Shown piece by piece: positions 27,667 to 37,012 of a stretch of DNA of 64,000 nucleotides (within the stretch, counting starts at the first letter, position 1; every line of letters starts with the position of its first letter). The DNA is from a sulfur-oxidizing endosymbiont of Gigantopelta aegis (GTDB lineage Bacteria > Pseudomonadota > Gammaproteobacteria > GRL18), in NCBI RefSeq assembly GCF_016097415.1, contig NZ_JAEHGE010000001.1:3211157-3275156 (forward strand), given 5' to 3'. The position numbers and the translations under genes were made by a program. The notes under the pieces are model-generated. The model made no database searches and was not told the origin of the DNA. It saw only the letters and a list, made by a program, of their open reading frames with translations.

Positions 27667-28395
27667 TTAATTTATTTTTTCAAAAAGTATGTCCCAAACA
27701 CCATGTCCAAGGCGTTCGCCACGGCGCTCGAATTTGGTTCTGGGTCGGTATTCTGGCCTAGGAATATAACGCCCCTCTACAGCACAATTGTCAAACCCCG
27801 GAGCATTTAACATGCTTTCAAGCATCTGTTTAGCATAATGTTCCCAATCCGTTGCCATGTGAAACTGCCCATGAAGTATTAATTTTTTCCGTAACAACTG
27901 GATAAAATCATCTTGCACAATGCGCCGTTTATGATGTTTTCTCTTGTGCCAGGGATCGGGAAAAAACAGATAAACAGCACTCAGACTATTGTCCTGAATT
28001 TGATTTTTTAGCACCTCAATGGCATCAAACCGCATGACTCTGAGGTTAGTGAGTCCTTGCTCACCTATATTGCCCAATAAACGTCCCACACCGGGACGAT
28101 GCACTTCAATACCAATATAGTTATTTTCCGGATGTCGGGTAGCGGTTTCAATTAATGAATCCCCCATGCCAAAACCAATTTCCAGTATAACAGGCGCCTG
28201 ACGGGAAAATAATTGTTCAAAATCAAGCTTTGCCTCAGGTTCAATACCAAAGACAGACCAGAGATCGGCAAAGGCTTTTTCCTGTCCCAGCGTCATCCGC
28301 CCCGAACGTACCACATAACTTTTGATCGCACGGGGGTGCTTAACTTGTTCTGAACTTTCTTTCACTAGCAGCCCCCTTTCACTTTTCACTTTCAA
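27667..28395 (-). CDS. trmB: tRNA (guanine-N7-)-methyltransferase
   Basis: 242 aa. SAM-binding motif [15 protein letters not shown], then [32 protein letters not shown] and the C-terminal [17 protein letters not shown], all diagnostic of TrmB. It methylates G46 in the variable loop of several tRNAs. It begins 2 bp after the thiG stop, the frequent thiG-trmB linkage in gammaproteobacteria. Confidence 0.96.
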   Translation of the reverse strand: MKVKSERGLLVKESSEQVKHPRAIKSYVVRSGRMTLGQEKAFADLWSVFGIEPEAKLDFEQLFSRQAPVILEIGFGMGDSLIETATRHPENNYIGIEVHRPGVGRLLGNIGEQGLTNLRVMRFDAIEVLKNQIQDNSLSAVYLFFPDPWHKRKHHKRRIVQDDFIQLLRKKLILHGQFHMATDWEHYAKQMLESMLNAPGFDNCAVEGRYIPRPEYRPRTKFERRGERLGHGVWDILFEKIN

Positions 28396-28397
28396 AC

Positions 28398-29180
28398 TTA
28401 GAAAAACGTACCATCAATGGGTGAAGATGCACTGGCGTAGGCTTTTTTCGGCATACGTCCGGCTAAAAAGGCTTCACGCCCCCCTTCAATGGCTTTTTTC
28501 ATTGCCGAAGCCATCAGCACCGGCTTGTTAGCCGCAGCAATGGCGGTGTTCATTAACACCGCATCACAACCAATTTCCATGGCAATTGCCGCATCAGAAG
28601 CCGTACCCACACCGGCATCAACTAAAATAGGCACTGTGGCATTTTCTTTAATCAGACGAATATTATGCGGATTACAAATGCCCAAGCCTGAACCAATTAA
28701 ACCAGCCAACGGCATGACCGCCACACAGCCCATTTCTTCCAACTGTTTCGCCATAATAGGATCATCACTAGTATAGACCATGACTTTAAAACCATCTTTG
28801 ATCAGAATCTCTGCGGCTGCAATGGTATCAATCATATTGGGATAGAGTGTTTTTTGATCACCCAGCACTTCAAGCTTCACCAAATCATGACCATCAAGCA
28901 ATTCACGGGCTAGCTGACAGGTTCTCACCGCATCTTTAGCGGTATAGCAACCGGCTGTATTAGGTAAAATAGTGTATTTATCAGGCGAGATAACATCCAG
29001 CAGATTGGGTTCATCAGGGTTTTGACCAATATTGGTACGACGGATAGCCACCGTGACTATCTCTGCACCACTGGCTTCAATTGCCTCACGGGTTTCATCC
29101 ATGTCCTTATATTTGCCAGTACCGACGAGTAAACGTGAGTGATACGCTTTGCCAGCAATGATCAGCTTGTCATCTTGCAT
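28398..29180 (-). CDS. thiG: Thiazole synthase
   Basis: 260 aa. Motifs: [20 protein letters not shown], the active-site Lys in [30 protein letters not shown] and [19 protein letters not shown]. ThiG assembles the thiazole phosphate of thiamin from 1-deoxyxylulose 5-phosphate, dehydroglycine and sulfur carried by ThiS. ThiS lies upstream but is separated by a 176-bp mobile repeat, so an originally tighter thiS-thiG operon has probably been stretched. Confidence 0.97.
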   Translation of the reverse strand: MQDDKLIIAGKAYHSRLLVGTGKYKDMDETREAIEASGAEIVTVAIRRTNIGQNPDEPNLLDVISPDKYTILPNTAGCYTAKDAVRTCQLARELLDGHDLVKLEVLGDQKTLYPNMIDTIAAAEILIKDGFKVMVYTSDDPIMAKQLEEMGCVAVMPLAGLIGSGLGICNPHNIRLIKENATVPILVDAGVGTASDAAIAMEIGCDAVLMNTAIAAANKPVLMASAMKKAIEGGREAFLAGRMPKKAYASASSPIDGTFF

Positions 29181-29218
29181 AGTATGTCCTGATAATTAAG
29201 TGTTCTGGGTAAATTAAA

Positions 29219-29394
29219 CCTAAAAAAATCAGTTGAACCTACTGCGACCGCCTTATGCACTGAATCTTAAGGATTTTCCAGAACATTTTGACTTCACCCG
29301 TAGGGTGACTACGAATAAAGCCCAAATAACCTGTAAAACCCTTAATCTTCAGCACCTAAGTCGCTCTCGCTACGATTCAACTGATTATTTTAGG
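29219..29394 (+). repeat. 176-bp MITE-like element, copy 1
   Basis: Ends are inverted repeats: CCTAAAAAAATCAGTTGAAC at the left and the complement of CCTAAAATAATCAGTTGAAT at the right. A second full copy in opposite orientation is at 63597-63772 and a 56-bp left-end fragment at 44269-44324. It encodes no credible protein. It lies between thiS and thiG. Confidence 0.88.
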
Positions 29395-29469
29395 TTAAAG
29401 GCGCATTATAGCCTAAAAAGTGCATGATAATAGCAGTTGCTGAGCTTAACATGATATATCGCAAAGACT

Positions 29470-29670
29470 TTAGCCACCGCCAATTGCATGGACAATTTCC
29501 ACTTTATCACCGGCATTAAATAAATATGTATCATGACGGCTTTTTGAGACAATTTCTTCATTCACTTCAACGGCTAAACGCTGACCGACAATGTCCATCT
29601 CAGCGAGTAAATTCTGCACAGAATAGCCGTCTGACACCTTTTTGGCATCACCATTTACGAAAATTTTCAA
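29470..29670 (-). CDS. thiS: Sulfur carrier protein ThiS
   Basis: 66 aa with the ubiquitin-like fold pattern and the required C-terminal Gly-Gly (VEIVHAIGGG). The start is TTG at 29670, preceded by AAAGGAGC; no nearby ATG would give a full-length protein. ThiS is adenylated and thiocarboxylated at its terminal glycine and donates sulfur to ThiG. No TPP riboswitch motif is recognisable in its leader. Confidence 0.95.
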   Translation of the reverse strand: MKIFVNGDAKKVSDGYSVQNLLAEMDIVGQRLAVEVNEEIVSKSRHDTYLFNAGDKVEIVHAIGGG

Positions 29671-29799
29671 AAAAAGCTCCTTTATTTACGATAAAAACGC
29701 CCATTCAAGGGGTTTTCCTACTCGAATTGACTGTTAGATGTGTTATATTTTACACGGAAACTAGCAGACGTTAAATATAACTTCCCAAGGAATTACTGC

Positions 29800-31626
29800 A
29801 TGCTCGCCAGTTCTCAAGATAAAATAATAAGTTTACAACAAGCCGTTACTTTAGATGGCTTGTTTTATGAACGCACAGTACGTTCTGCCGATGATATTGC
29901 CTATATACAATATAACAAACAAAAAAAGCACACCCCAGACGAAGCATGGGAAGAAACTACCTGGAATGAAATGGCCGTGCTGGTCGGTCGCTGGCAAAAA
30001 GCCATCGATGCCGAAGAGTTAGAAAGTGGTGATCGCGTTGCCATTTTGATGAAAAACAGCAAAGAATGGATAGCAGTTGATCAAGCTGCACTTGGCTTAG
30101 GTTTAGTTATCGTACCATTGTATCTTGAAGATCGCCCGGATAATATTGCTTATATTCTTGAAGATTCAGCAATCAAATTATTAGTCGTTCAGGATAGCAG
30201 TCAATGGGGTCGTTTACGTGATAATTGTGCTGATAACACTTTTTTAAAGCGGGTGGTTTTGGTTGATGCGACAGAACAATTAGAAAATGAACTCGACATC
30301 GTGACCACCATGCAACAATGGCTACCGGAAGAAGGCCATGTCATGCATAAGCGCGATGGTGATCCCAATGAATTGGCAACCATTGTTTACACCTCTGGCA
30401 CAACGGGCAAGCCCAAGGGTGTGATGCTTAGCCATAATAATATCCTATCCATCGTATCCCCTTCTGCCGCCGAACTGAAAGTTCGCTCAGACGACTTATT
30501 TCTATCTTTTTTACCCATATCCCATACCTTTGAGCGCAGCCTCGGTTATTACCTGACCATGATGGTCGGTTGTCGAGTGGCTTTTGCCCGCTCAATTCAA
30601 GTGCTTGCTGAAGATTTGGTGACACTGAAGCCCACCATTCTAATTTCTGTGCCACGTATTTATGAACGAGTCTATGCCAAAATTGAAGGGACTCTATTAA
30701 AAGGCTCGCCTATCAAACGGCTACTATTTAAACTCACGGTACAGGTCGGTTGGAACCGTTTCTTATACAAACAAAAACGTTCTAGCCTATGTTTATCCTG
30801 TCTTATCTGGCCAATACTCAGACGCATTGTTGCCGATAAGGTGATGCAAAAATTTGGTGGTGAACTCAGGCTGGCAGCAACCGGTGGCGCTGCTATTCCA
30901 TTTCCTGTTGCGAAAACCTTTATTGGTCTTGGGCTAACGCTGATTCAGGGCTATGGTCTAACAGAAACCAGTCCTGTCGCGACATTTAATCGTATCGACA
31001 ATAACGACCCGCGTTCAATTGGTCATGCCCTACAGGGCATTGAACTCAAAATTGGTGATAATGATGAACTGCTCATCAAAAGCCCCGGGGTGATGATGGG
31101 CTATTGGAACAATCATGCCGCTACCGCACAGGCCATTGATCCTGATGGCTGGTTTCATAGTGGTGATCAGGCACGTATCGATAAAAACAGCGGCCATGTT
31201 TATATCACTGGTCGTTTAAAAGATATTTTGATTATGTCCAATGGAGAAAAAATTCCTCCCACAGACATTGAAAATACCATCGTGATCGATCCACTATTTG
31301 AACATGCCATGTTATTAGGCGAAGGTCAGGCCTATCTCAGTGCGGTACTGGTATTGAATTCTGAAGAATGGGTACAGATTGCACAGAAAAACAACTTAGA
31401 TCCCTTTGATAAAAACAATCTTCATGATAAGGCTGTCAATAGTCAGATTGTGCGCCATTTAAGAACCGTTTTACACGATTTTCCAGGTTATGCCAAAATT
31501 CGTAAAGTGGTTCTAAGCCTCGACCCTTGGACAGTTGATAATGGTATTTTGACCCCCACTCTTAAAGTCAAACGACCCAAGGTAATGGAGCAGTTTAAGA
31601 AAGAAATTAAGAGCTTATATAGTTAG
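29800..31626 (+). CDS. Long-chain acyl-CoA synthetase (AMP-forming, FAA1 type)
   Basis: 608 aa from MLASSQDKII at 29800, chosen because AAGG stands nine bases ahead; an in-frame start 60 bp earlier lacks this. Adenylation motifs: TIVYTSGTTGKPKGVMLSHN, GYGLTETSPVATF, GDQARIDKNSGHVYITGRLK and MSNGEKIPP. It activates fatty acids to acyl-CoA for lipid synthesis or degradation. It diverges from thiS and stands alone, with a repeat-rich gap downstream. Confidence 0.92.
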   Translation: MLASSQDKIISLQQAVTLDGLFYERTVRSADDIAYIQYNKQKKHTPDEAWEETTWNEMAVLVGRWQKAIDAEELESGDRVAILMKNSKEWIAVDQAALGLGLVIVPLYLEDRPDNIAYILEDSAIKLLVVQDSSQWGRLRDNCADNTFLKRVVLVDATEQLENELDIVTTMQQWLPEEGHVMHKRDGDPNELATIVYTSGTTGKPKGVMLSHNNILSIVSPSAAELKVRSDDLFLSFLPISHTFERSLGYYLTMMVGCRVAFARSIQVLAEDLVTLKPTILISVPRIYERVYAKIEGTLLKGSPIKRLLFKLTVQVGWNRFLYKQKRSSLCLSCLIWPILRRIVADKVMQKFGGELRLAATGGAAIPFPVAKTFIGLGLTLIQGYGLTETSPVATFNRIDNNDPRSIGHALQGIELKIGDNDELLIKSPGVMMGYWNNHAATAQAIDPDGWFHSGDQARIDKNSGHVYITGRLKDILIMSNGEKIPPTDIENTIVIDPLFEHAMLLGEGQAYLSAVLVLNSEEWVQIAQKNNLDPFDKNNLHDKAVNSQIVRHLRTVLHDFPGYAKIRKVVLSLDPWTVDNGILTPTLKVKRPKVMEQFKKEIKSLYS

Positions 31627-31639
31627 CATCCATCCATTT

Positions 31640-31665
31640 TATACCCATGATATTTGGAAAAGCAG
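31640..31665. repeat. Half copy of TATACCC-type repeat
   Basis: TATACCCATGATATTTGGAA followed by AAGCAG, matching one arm of the 127-bp inverted repeat at 32968-33094. It lies just past the acyl-CoA synthetase stop. A looser match, TATACCCCTGATATTTAGAA, is near 18281. Confidence 0.55.
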
Positions 31666-31667
31666 TA

Positions 31668-31757
31668 GTAGGGTGGGCATGGCTTTATCTGCCCACGCTG
31701 ACTCAATACCTTGTATTCACATTTTCAGCGTGGGCACAAAAAGCGTGCCCACCCTAC
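31668..31757. repeat. Palindromic GTAGGGTGGGCA repeat
   Basis: Begins GTAGGGTGGGCA and ends TGCCCACCCTAC, with inner arms CTGCCCACGCTGA and TCAGCGTGGGCA. The result is a nested inverted repeat of about 90 bp between converging genes. A partial copy is at 21385-21427. Probably a REP/BIME-type element that can also act as a transcript end. Confidence 0.75.
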
Positions 31758-31807
31758 AGTCACTGAAAGTGTAAAAGACCCTATCTACAAATGGATACTA
31801 CTGAGCA

Positions 31808-32956
31808 CTAAAACAACTCAATGTCACCTTCATTGACCTGTTCCTGCAATTCGCCCTGTGCCACCAATGTTTCGTACAAGGCGATATTATTGCGCCCATG
31901 TTCTTTGACGTAATAAAGCGCATTGTCGGCACGGTCGATAATTTCACTTTGCATTTTGCTATTGTCTAATTGCGTCACACCAATACTGATCGTGACTTGG
32001 CCCACCGAGGGAAAATCATAGTTCTCAATGTGTTTTCTAAAACGATGTAAAATGGTCTCAACCATATCAGAGCCGACATTTTTTAGCAGCACTACAAACT
32101 CCTCGCCACCATAACGAAAAAGCCAGTCATCGTCTCGAAATACTTTTTGCATCTGTTGGGCAAAATGTAGCAAGACTTCATCACCATACAGGTGTCCATA
32201 AGCATCATTAATACGCTTAAAGTGATCAATATCTAAAATAGCCAGATAACTATGCTTACTTATTTCAGGCTTATTCATTTCAGCCTGACGGCGTAATTGA
32301 TGCTCACTTTCCAAGGATAATTGGTTCATCTTGCGATCAAAAAACTTTCGATTATACAAGCCCGTCAATGCATCCTTATCATTCAATGAAATCAATAATT
32401 GATGATTGCTATAAATTTCGGAGAGATAGTGGACTAATTGCAAGACAATGGAACGAATTTCTATGGGTAAATCGTTGCTGGATAATGAGTGAATCTCAGC
32501 ACCAACTTGAGCGGAAAACTGATAAGCCATAAAAAAGCTGGTTTGCTTATCCTGATTCATTTTCTTGAGTAATAGGCTTACCGTTTCTGTGCTTACCGAT
32601 TCAACAGCAAGCGCACAATCATTTAGTTCGCTATTTTGTACAATTGCCTGCTGACACGCCTCAAGTGACTCGACACTCATGGCATGTTGGCCCAGCTCAG
32701 CCAAGTTATTAGCGATCAGTGATGTTTGCGAAAGCTCCAAACCATAGCAGGCCTTTCTATCCTGATAAGCTTCTACAGAAATAGAGGCATCGTTATGCAC
32801 TCGTTCGAATTTCAATAAAACAATGCTTTCCAAGGCATCAAACTGCTGCATCATCACATCAAAAAAGACAGCCACTAGGGACTCTTCATCTCGATAAGAT
32901 GTTAATAAAGCACTTTTTTTTAAAATTTCACTACAAAAATCGGTCATATTAAACAC
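31808..32956 (-). CDS. Diguanylate cyclase (GGDEF), cytoplasmic
   Basis: 382 aa (possibly starting three codons later at MTDFCSEI). The N-terminal 200 residues form an uncharacterised GAF-like sensory region; the GGDEF domain starts near DKDALTGLYNRKFFD and has FRYGGEEFVVLLKN with inhibitory site RDDD upstream. Active-site residues are intact, so it should make c-di-GMP and be product-inhibited. No membrane segment. Monocistronic between repeats. Confidence 0.92.
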   Translation of the reverse strand: MFNMTDFCSEILKKSALLTSYRDEESLVAVFFDVMMQQFDALESIVLLKFERVHNDASISVEAYQDRKACYGLELSQTSLIANNLAELGQHAMSVESLEACQQAIVQNSELNDCALAVESVSTETVSLLLKKMNQDKQTSFFMAYQFSAQVGAEIHSLSSNDLPIEIRSIVLQLVHYLSEIYSNHQLLISLNDKDALTGLYNRKFFDRKMNQLSLESEHQLRRQAEMNKPEISKHSYLAILDIDHFKRINDAYGHLYGDEVLLHFAQQMQKVFRDDDWLFRYGGEEFVVLLKNVGSDMVETILHRFRKHIENYDFPSVGQVTISIGVTQLDNSKMQSEIIDRADNALYYVKEHGRNNIALYETLVAQGELQEQVNEGDIELF

Positions 32957-32967
32957 AAAATTGGCTA

Positions 32968-33094
32968 TATACCCATAATACTTGGAAATGCAGGCTTCGT
33001 TCTTTTAACTAAAATCCTCAATCATGTAGTGCTTATACACTCAATCGGCTCTTAGTCAAAATGCCTCGCTGCACTTCCAAGTATCACGGGTATA
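32968..33094. repeat. 127-bp inverted-repeat element (TATACCC type)
   Basis: Arms 32968-32993 (TATACCCATAATACTTGGAA plus ATGCAG) and 33069-33094 (complement: TATACCCGTGATACTTGGAA plus GTGCAG) are inverted copies with three mismatches. The interior is non-coding. It lies between the diverging diguanylate cyclase and asmA genes. Half copies are at 31640 and possibly 18281. Confidence 0.78.
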
Positions 33095-33192
33095 GAATAG
33101 GTTGCTATTGTTAGTTTTATATATTTTAATACATATATTATGTGAACATTTCCATGCTCTTTTTTACAACATCTTATCACTGGTAAAAATAT

Positions 33193-35355
33193 ATGACAAA
33201 ACTACTTAAAATATTACTCTGGCTTATCGCATCATTTGTAATTGTAATTGTTCTGGCTAGCGTCCTATTACCAATCCTTGTTGATCCAAATGACTACAAA
33301 GATGAAATTGCCCAGCAGGTCTATAACAAAACTGGTCGAACCCTGACAATTGACGGCGATATTGACTTATCCATCTCTTTGCCGCTCTCCGTATCGCTGG
33401 ATTTAGGCAAAATTGAACTCAGTAATGCCAAGGGATTTACTGATACGCCCTTTGCCCGAATGCAAGGCGCGTCGCTCTATGTTGCCATTATGCCATTACT
33501 GACTTCCAACCAATTGGATATCGGTGAAATTCAACTGAATGGCATGGAATTGAACCTAATAAAAAATAAACAGGGGCAAACTAACTGGGCTGATTTATCT
33601 TCTCCCCCAACCACAGCCGATCCAGCCAAAGAAGCACCCGCTTCTACCAGTAAAGCAAACCAAGCAGCTTCCTCTGAAAGTAGCTCTATGCCAGCCATTA
33701 GCGTTGCTGGACTCAATATCAAAGATGCCATCATTAATTGGACTGATGAACAAGCTGGACAAAAAATCAGTTTATCCAAAAGTAACATTAGCATCAGTGA
33801 GTTAATTGAAGATAAGCCCTTTGAGCTGAAAATAAGCACTTATATTCAAAGCAGTCAACCGGCCATAAAAGGTGACTTTAGTTTAACCAGTAGCCCAACA
33901 ATCTCATTATCAAAGCAACAATTCAGTTTACCTGATACTTTGCTCTCATTGGATTTAACCGGCGATGCCCTCCCCGGTGGTGCTAACAAAACCACTCTGG
34001 GTGGCGATATTCATTTTGATGGCAATAAGCAAGTGCTTGAAATCAACAAAATGAAACTCACTTCCTTTGATATGGTCATTAATGGCTTATTCCATACGGC
34101 CAAGCTAGATAGCTCCCCCGTATTTAATGGTGAAGTCAGCATTGAACAGTTTTCACCCAAAAAATTAGCCCGTACCCTCGGTGCTGCATTACCCAATATG
34201 AAAGAAGCTAAGGCGCTTAATAGTGCTGATGCTAAAATGACATTTAACGGCAATGCAGACTCAGTCACCATCAGCGCTTTAGAAGCCAACCTTGATGATA
34301 CGGCTTTAAAAGGAAATGCCTCGATTAAAAACTTTAAAGCACCTCGCTATGGTTTTGATTTAACACTCAATCAATTAAATCTAGACTTTTATGCCATGGC
34401 AGCGCCTGCTGATGTCAGCACGACAGCAAAGACAGACACGAAAACTAAAGCTGCTCCAACAACTAAACCCAAGCCAAGCAAAGCCCCTGTCAAAACAGCT
34501 AAAAGTGCACCCATTTTTCCTGTTGAAACACTACGCAAGTTAAACCTCAATGGTAAATTAAGCATTGCTGAGTTTATCGCCGGTGGTGCCAAAATGACTG
34601 ATGTGGTTATTGTCTTAAAAGGTAATAAAGGCTTGGTACAATTAGCCCCACTCAGTGCCCAAATATATCAGGGCAGTATTAACCTAAAGGCAGACATTGA
34701 TGCCCGAGGAAAAACCCCAAAGGTAAAAATCAACAATGTCTTGAAAAATGTGCAAATCGGAGACCTATTACAAGCCACTACAGGCTCACAAGAATTCACC
34801 GGTACTGCTAACATTAGTGCTAACATCACTTCTATCGGCAATGATAAAAATAGACTGGTAAAAAACAGTAATGGTAATATGAAATTACTCATCACTGATG
34901 GTCATATCAAAAAGCTGGATATTTTAAACACCCTAAGAAAAGCCGATGCCTTACTAAAAGGTCGTACGGCACCATCCGGCTCACAAGAACAGAACACTAA
35001 GTTTACTGAATTAAAAGGGACGTTTAATATCAAAAATGGCGTGATGAAAAACAACGATCTTTCCAGCAAATCACCTTTGATGGAGCTTACGGGCAAGGGT
35101 TATGCTGATTTTCCCAAAGAATATCTTGACTATACTCTCTCGGTTAAACTCTTAAATAGTTTAAAAATTGATGGCAAGTCACAGGGTACTGACTTTAAAG
35201 GCAAAGAGATCCCTTATACCATCAAGGGTAAGTTTTCTGAATTATCAGAAGAAGCCAATCTCAGCAAGCTCATTGAAGGTGAAGTGAAAAAGAAAGTCAG
35301 CAAAGAATTAGAAAAAAAGTTTGGTGACAAACTCAAAGGCTTTCTTAAGTTCTAA
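33193..35355 (+). CDS. AsmA-family protein
   Basis: 720 aa. An N-terminal membrane anchor (ILLWLIASFVIVIVLASVLL) is followed by the AsmA opening PNDYKDEIAQQVYNKTGRTL and a long periplasmic beta-rich region. Ala/Thr/Lys-rich low-complexity linkers occur at about 136-160 and 405-440. The C-terminal AsmA-like region includes LKGTFNIKNGVMKNNDL. AsmA-like proteins bridge the envelope and influence phospholipid transport and outer-membrane assembly. A strong terminator follows. Monocistronic. Confidence 0.92.
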   Translation: MTKLLKILLWLIASFVIVIVLASVLLPILVDPNDYKDEIAQQVYNKTGRTLTIDGDIDLSISLPLSVSLDLGKIELSNAKGFTDTPFARMQGASLYVAIMPLLTSNQLDIGEIQLNGMELNLIKNKQGQTNWADLSSPPTTADPAKEAPASTSKANQAASSESSSMPAISVAGLNIKDAIINWTDEQAGQKISLSKSNISISELIEDKPFELKISTYIQSSQPAIKGDFSLTSSPTISLSKQQFSLPDTLLSLDLTGDALPGGANKTTLGGDIHFDGNKQVLEINKMKLTSFDMVINGLFHTAKLDSSPVFNGEVSIEQFSPKKLARTLGAALPNMKEAKALNSADAKMTFNGNADSVTISALEANLDDTALKGNASIKNFKAPRYGFDLTLNQLNLDFYAMAAPADVSTTAKTDTKTKAAPTTKPKPSKAPVKTAKSAPIFPVETLRKLNLNGKLSIAEFIAGGAKMTDVVIVLKGNKGLVQLAPLSAQIYQGSINLKADIDARGKTPKVKINNVLKNVQIGDLLQATTGSQEFTGTANISANITSIGNDKNRLVKNSNGNMKLLITDGHIKKLDILNTLRKADALLKGRTAPSGSQEQNTKFTELKGTFNIKNGVMKNNDLSSKSPLMELTGKGYADFPKEYLDYTLSVKLLNSLKIDGKSQGTDFKGKEIPYTIKGKFSELSEEANLSKLIEGEVKKKVSKELEKKFGDKLKGFLKF

Positions 35356-35386
35356 ACATAGACCAGCACCTTAATCAGCACTAACA

Positions 35387-35409
35387 AGCCGGGTATTACC
35401 CGGCTTTTT
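35387..35409 (+). terminator. Intrinsic terminator after asmA
   Basis: AGCCGGGTATTACCCGGCT forms an 8-bp GC-rich stem with a three-base loop, followed by a T-run. It lies 32 bp past the asmA stop. Confidence 0.93.
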
Positions 35410-35447
35410 CATTAGCGACTTTTTTTACGCTTCACTTAACGGATAAC

Positions 35448-36521
35448 ATTATTATCAGCAAACAAACACCGGCCCAATTTGCTAAAGCACTACTCAAATG
35501 GTTTGACCAACACGGCAGAAAAGATCTCCCCTGGCAGAAAAATAAAACCCCCTATCGCGTCTGGATTTCTGAAATCATGCTGCAACAAACGCAGGTCAAA
35601 ACCGTCATTCCTTACTACCAGCGATTTATGCACAATTTTCCTGATCTCGATGCGCTGGCAAAAGCCCCTCATGACGATGTACTGCATCTCTGGACAGGAC
35701 TGGGCTATTACGCCCGTGCTCGCAACTTGCATAAAACAGCTCAAATCATTGCCCAAGAACATGCCAGCCAATTTCCCGATGACAGAGAAGCATTACAAGC
35801 CTTGCCCGGCATCGGGCGTTCCACAGCCGGTGCGATTTTATCCTTCGCCAAAGGTCAGCACCATGCTATTCTTGATGGCAATGTGAAACGAGTCCTATGC
35901 CGCTATTACCGCATACAAGGCTGGAGTGGCCACTCAAAAACACAACAAGCACTTTGGACATTATCTGAAAACATCACCCCTAAGAAACGCTGTGATGACT
36001 TCAATCAGGCCATGATGGATTTGGGTTCAAGTTTATGCAGTCGTAGCAAGCCCCAGTGCTCACTATGCCCCTTACAAAAAGGCTGTGAATCATTTCAGCA
36101 TCAGCAACAGAACTTATACCCACAAGCTAAGCCAAAGAAAACAATGCCAGTTAAAAGTGCTTATTTGCTCATGCTACTTACCCCAGAAGGTGAAGTGCTA
36201 CTGGAAAAACGTCCTGAACACGGTATTTGGGGCAGTTTATGGTCCTTTCCACAATGTGAAAAGCATGATGATATTCAAGTCTGGTTGGATAAATATCATT
36301 TTAAGACGATTAACGATATTGTCATACAAACAGAATTTCGCCACACATTTAGTCACTACCACCTGCAAACAAGTCCTGTTTCCATTACCATAGCCCCCCC
36401 TTCAAGCGTGATGGATGATCAACATTTCATCTGGTTCAACCCTCAAAAACCATTGAAATTAGGTATGCCCACCCCCATTACAAAGCTTATATCACAATTG
36501 AATAGCAGTACTAACAAGTAA
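35448..36521 (+). CDS. mutY: Adenine DNA glycosylase MutY
   Basis: About 357 aa. The frame contains [29 protein letters not shown] (with the catalytic Glu of ISE), helix-hairpin-helix [16 protein letters not shown], catalytic Asp in [11 protein letters not shown], iron-sulfur cysteines C-x6-C-x2-C-x5-C ([17 protein letters not shown]) and a C-terminal NUDIX-like domain. The first ATG in frame (35577) lies after the catalytic Glu and cannot be the start. Upstream there is no ATG, GTG or TTG at the right place; ATT at 35448 or 35451 (or ATC 35454) gives the expected N-terminus, with GGAT just ahead. It removes A opposite 8-oxoG. It is followed by yggX, the usual order. Confidence 0.9.
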   Translation: MIISKQTPAQFAKALLKWFDQHGRKDLPWQKNKTPYRVWISEIMLQQTQVKTVIPYYQRFMHNFPDLDALAKAPHDDVLHLWTGLGYYARARNLHKTAQIIAQEHASQFPDDREALQALPGIGRSTAGAILSFAKGQHHAILDGNVKRVLCRYYRIQGWSGHSKTQQALWTLSENITPKKRCDDFNQAMMDLGSSLCSRSKPQCSLCPLQKGCESFQHQQQNLYPQAKPKKTMPVKSAYLLMLLTPEGEVLLEKRPEHGIWGSLWSFPQCEKHDDIQVWLDKYHFKTINDIVIQTEFRHTFSHYHLQTSPVSITIAPPSSVMDDQHFIWFNPQKPLKLGMPTPITKLISQLNSSTNK

Positions 36522-36566
36522 AGAGCATTTAAAGAACAACTAAAAGAACGATAAAAAGGTAAGAAT

Positions 36567-36836
36567 ATGTCACGAATGGTAAACTGTGTAAAATTAGGAA
36601 AAGAAGCCGAAGGCCTCGAACGATTAACTTATCCTGGTGAGCTGGGCAAACGAATTTTTGAAAATATTTCCAAAGAAGCATGGGCGGGATGGGTAAAACA
36701 CCAAACCATGTTGCTCAATGAATATCGCCTATCCCCCATTGATCCTGAACACCGAAAATTCTTAGAAAAAGAAATGGACAAATTTCTCTTCAGTGATGAA
36801 GAGCCAGCAAAACCAGACGACTATAAGCCTCAGTAG
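36567..36836 (+). CDS. yggX: Oxidative damage/Fe(II)-trafficking protein YggX
   Basis: 89 aa. [36 protein letters not shown] and [14 protein letters not shown] are the YggX family signature, including the conserved N-terminal Cys. It protects iron-sulfur clusters and may act in iron trafficking. It lies 45 bp after mutY and is probably co-transcribed, as in enterobacteria; both genes act against oxidative damage. Confidence 0.96.
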   Translation: MSRMVNCVKLGKEAEGLERLTYPGELGKRIFENISKEAWAGWVKHQTMLLNEYRLSPIDPEHRKFLEKEMDKFLFSDEEPAKPDDYKPQ

Positions 36837-37012
36837 TAGCCCTTTCTGAGCCACTAACTCGCGATATAATGATTTTTTCTCATGCCTGAGTAAAAATCAT
36901 TATTATTCAAATACTTTCCTTATTCCTTACAGCAAAAAAATTCCCATAGAAAATTCTTTTTAGTCTATACTTTATGTTTATCTCTTTAACAGCCCTTCAT
37001 TAGAGACCCTAT

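Noticed and set aside
29233-29427. A 64-codon open frame starting MNLLRPPYALNLKDF, with a similar one at 63543-63758
   Set aside because: Both lie in the 176-bp inverted-repeat element; the similarity reflects the repeat, there is no ribosome-binding site and the frame includes the terminal repeats.
29671-29799. TPP riboswitch upstream of thiS
   Set aside because: The conserved thi-box core sequences (CTGAGA and the ACCTGA-type segment) are not visible in the leader on the minus strand.
31668-31757. Possible CRISPR or tandem repeat array
   Set aside because: The repeats are inverted and nested, with no regular spacers and no cas genes in the window.
35479-35886. Open frame of 135 codons overlapping the start of mutY
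   Set aside because: It is in another frame from the conserved MutY motifs and shows no domain; it is a shadow.
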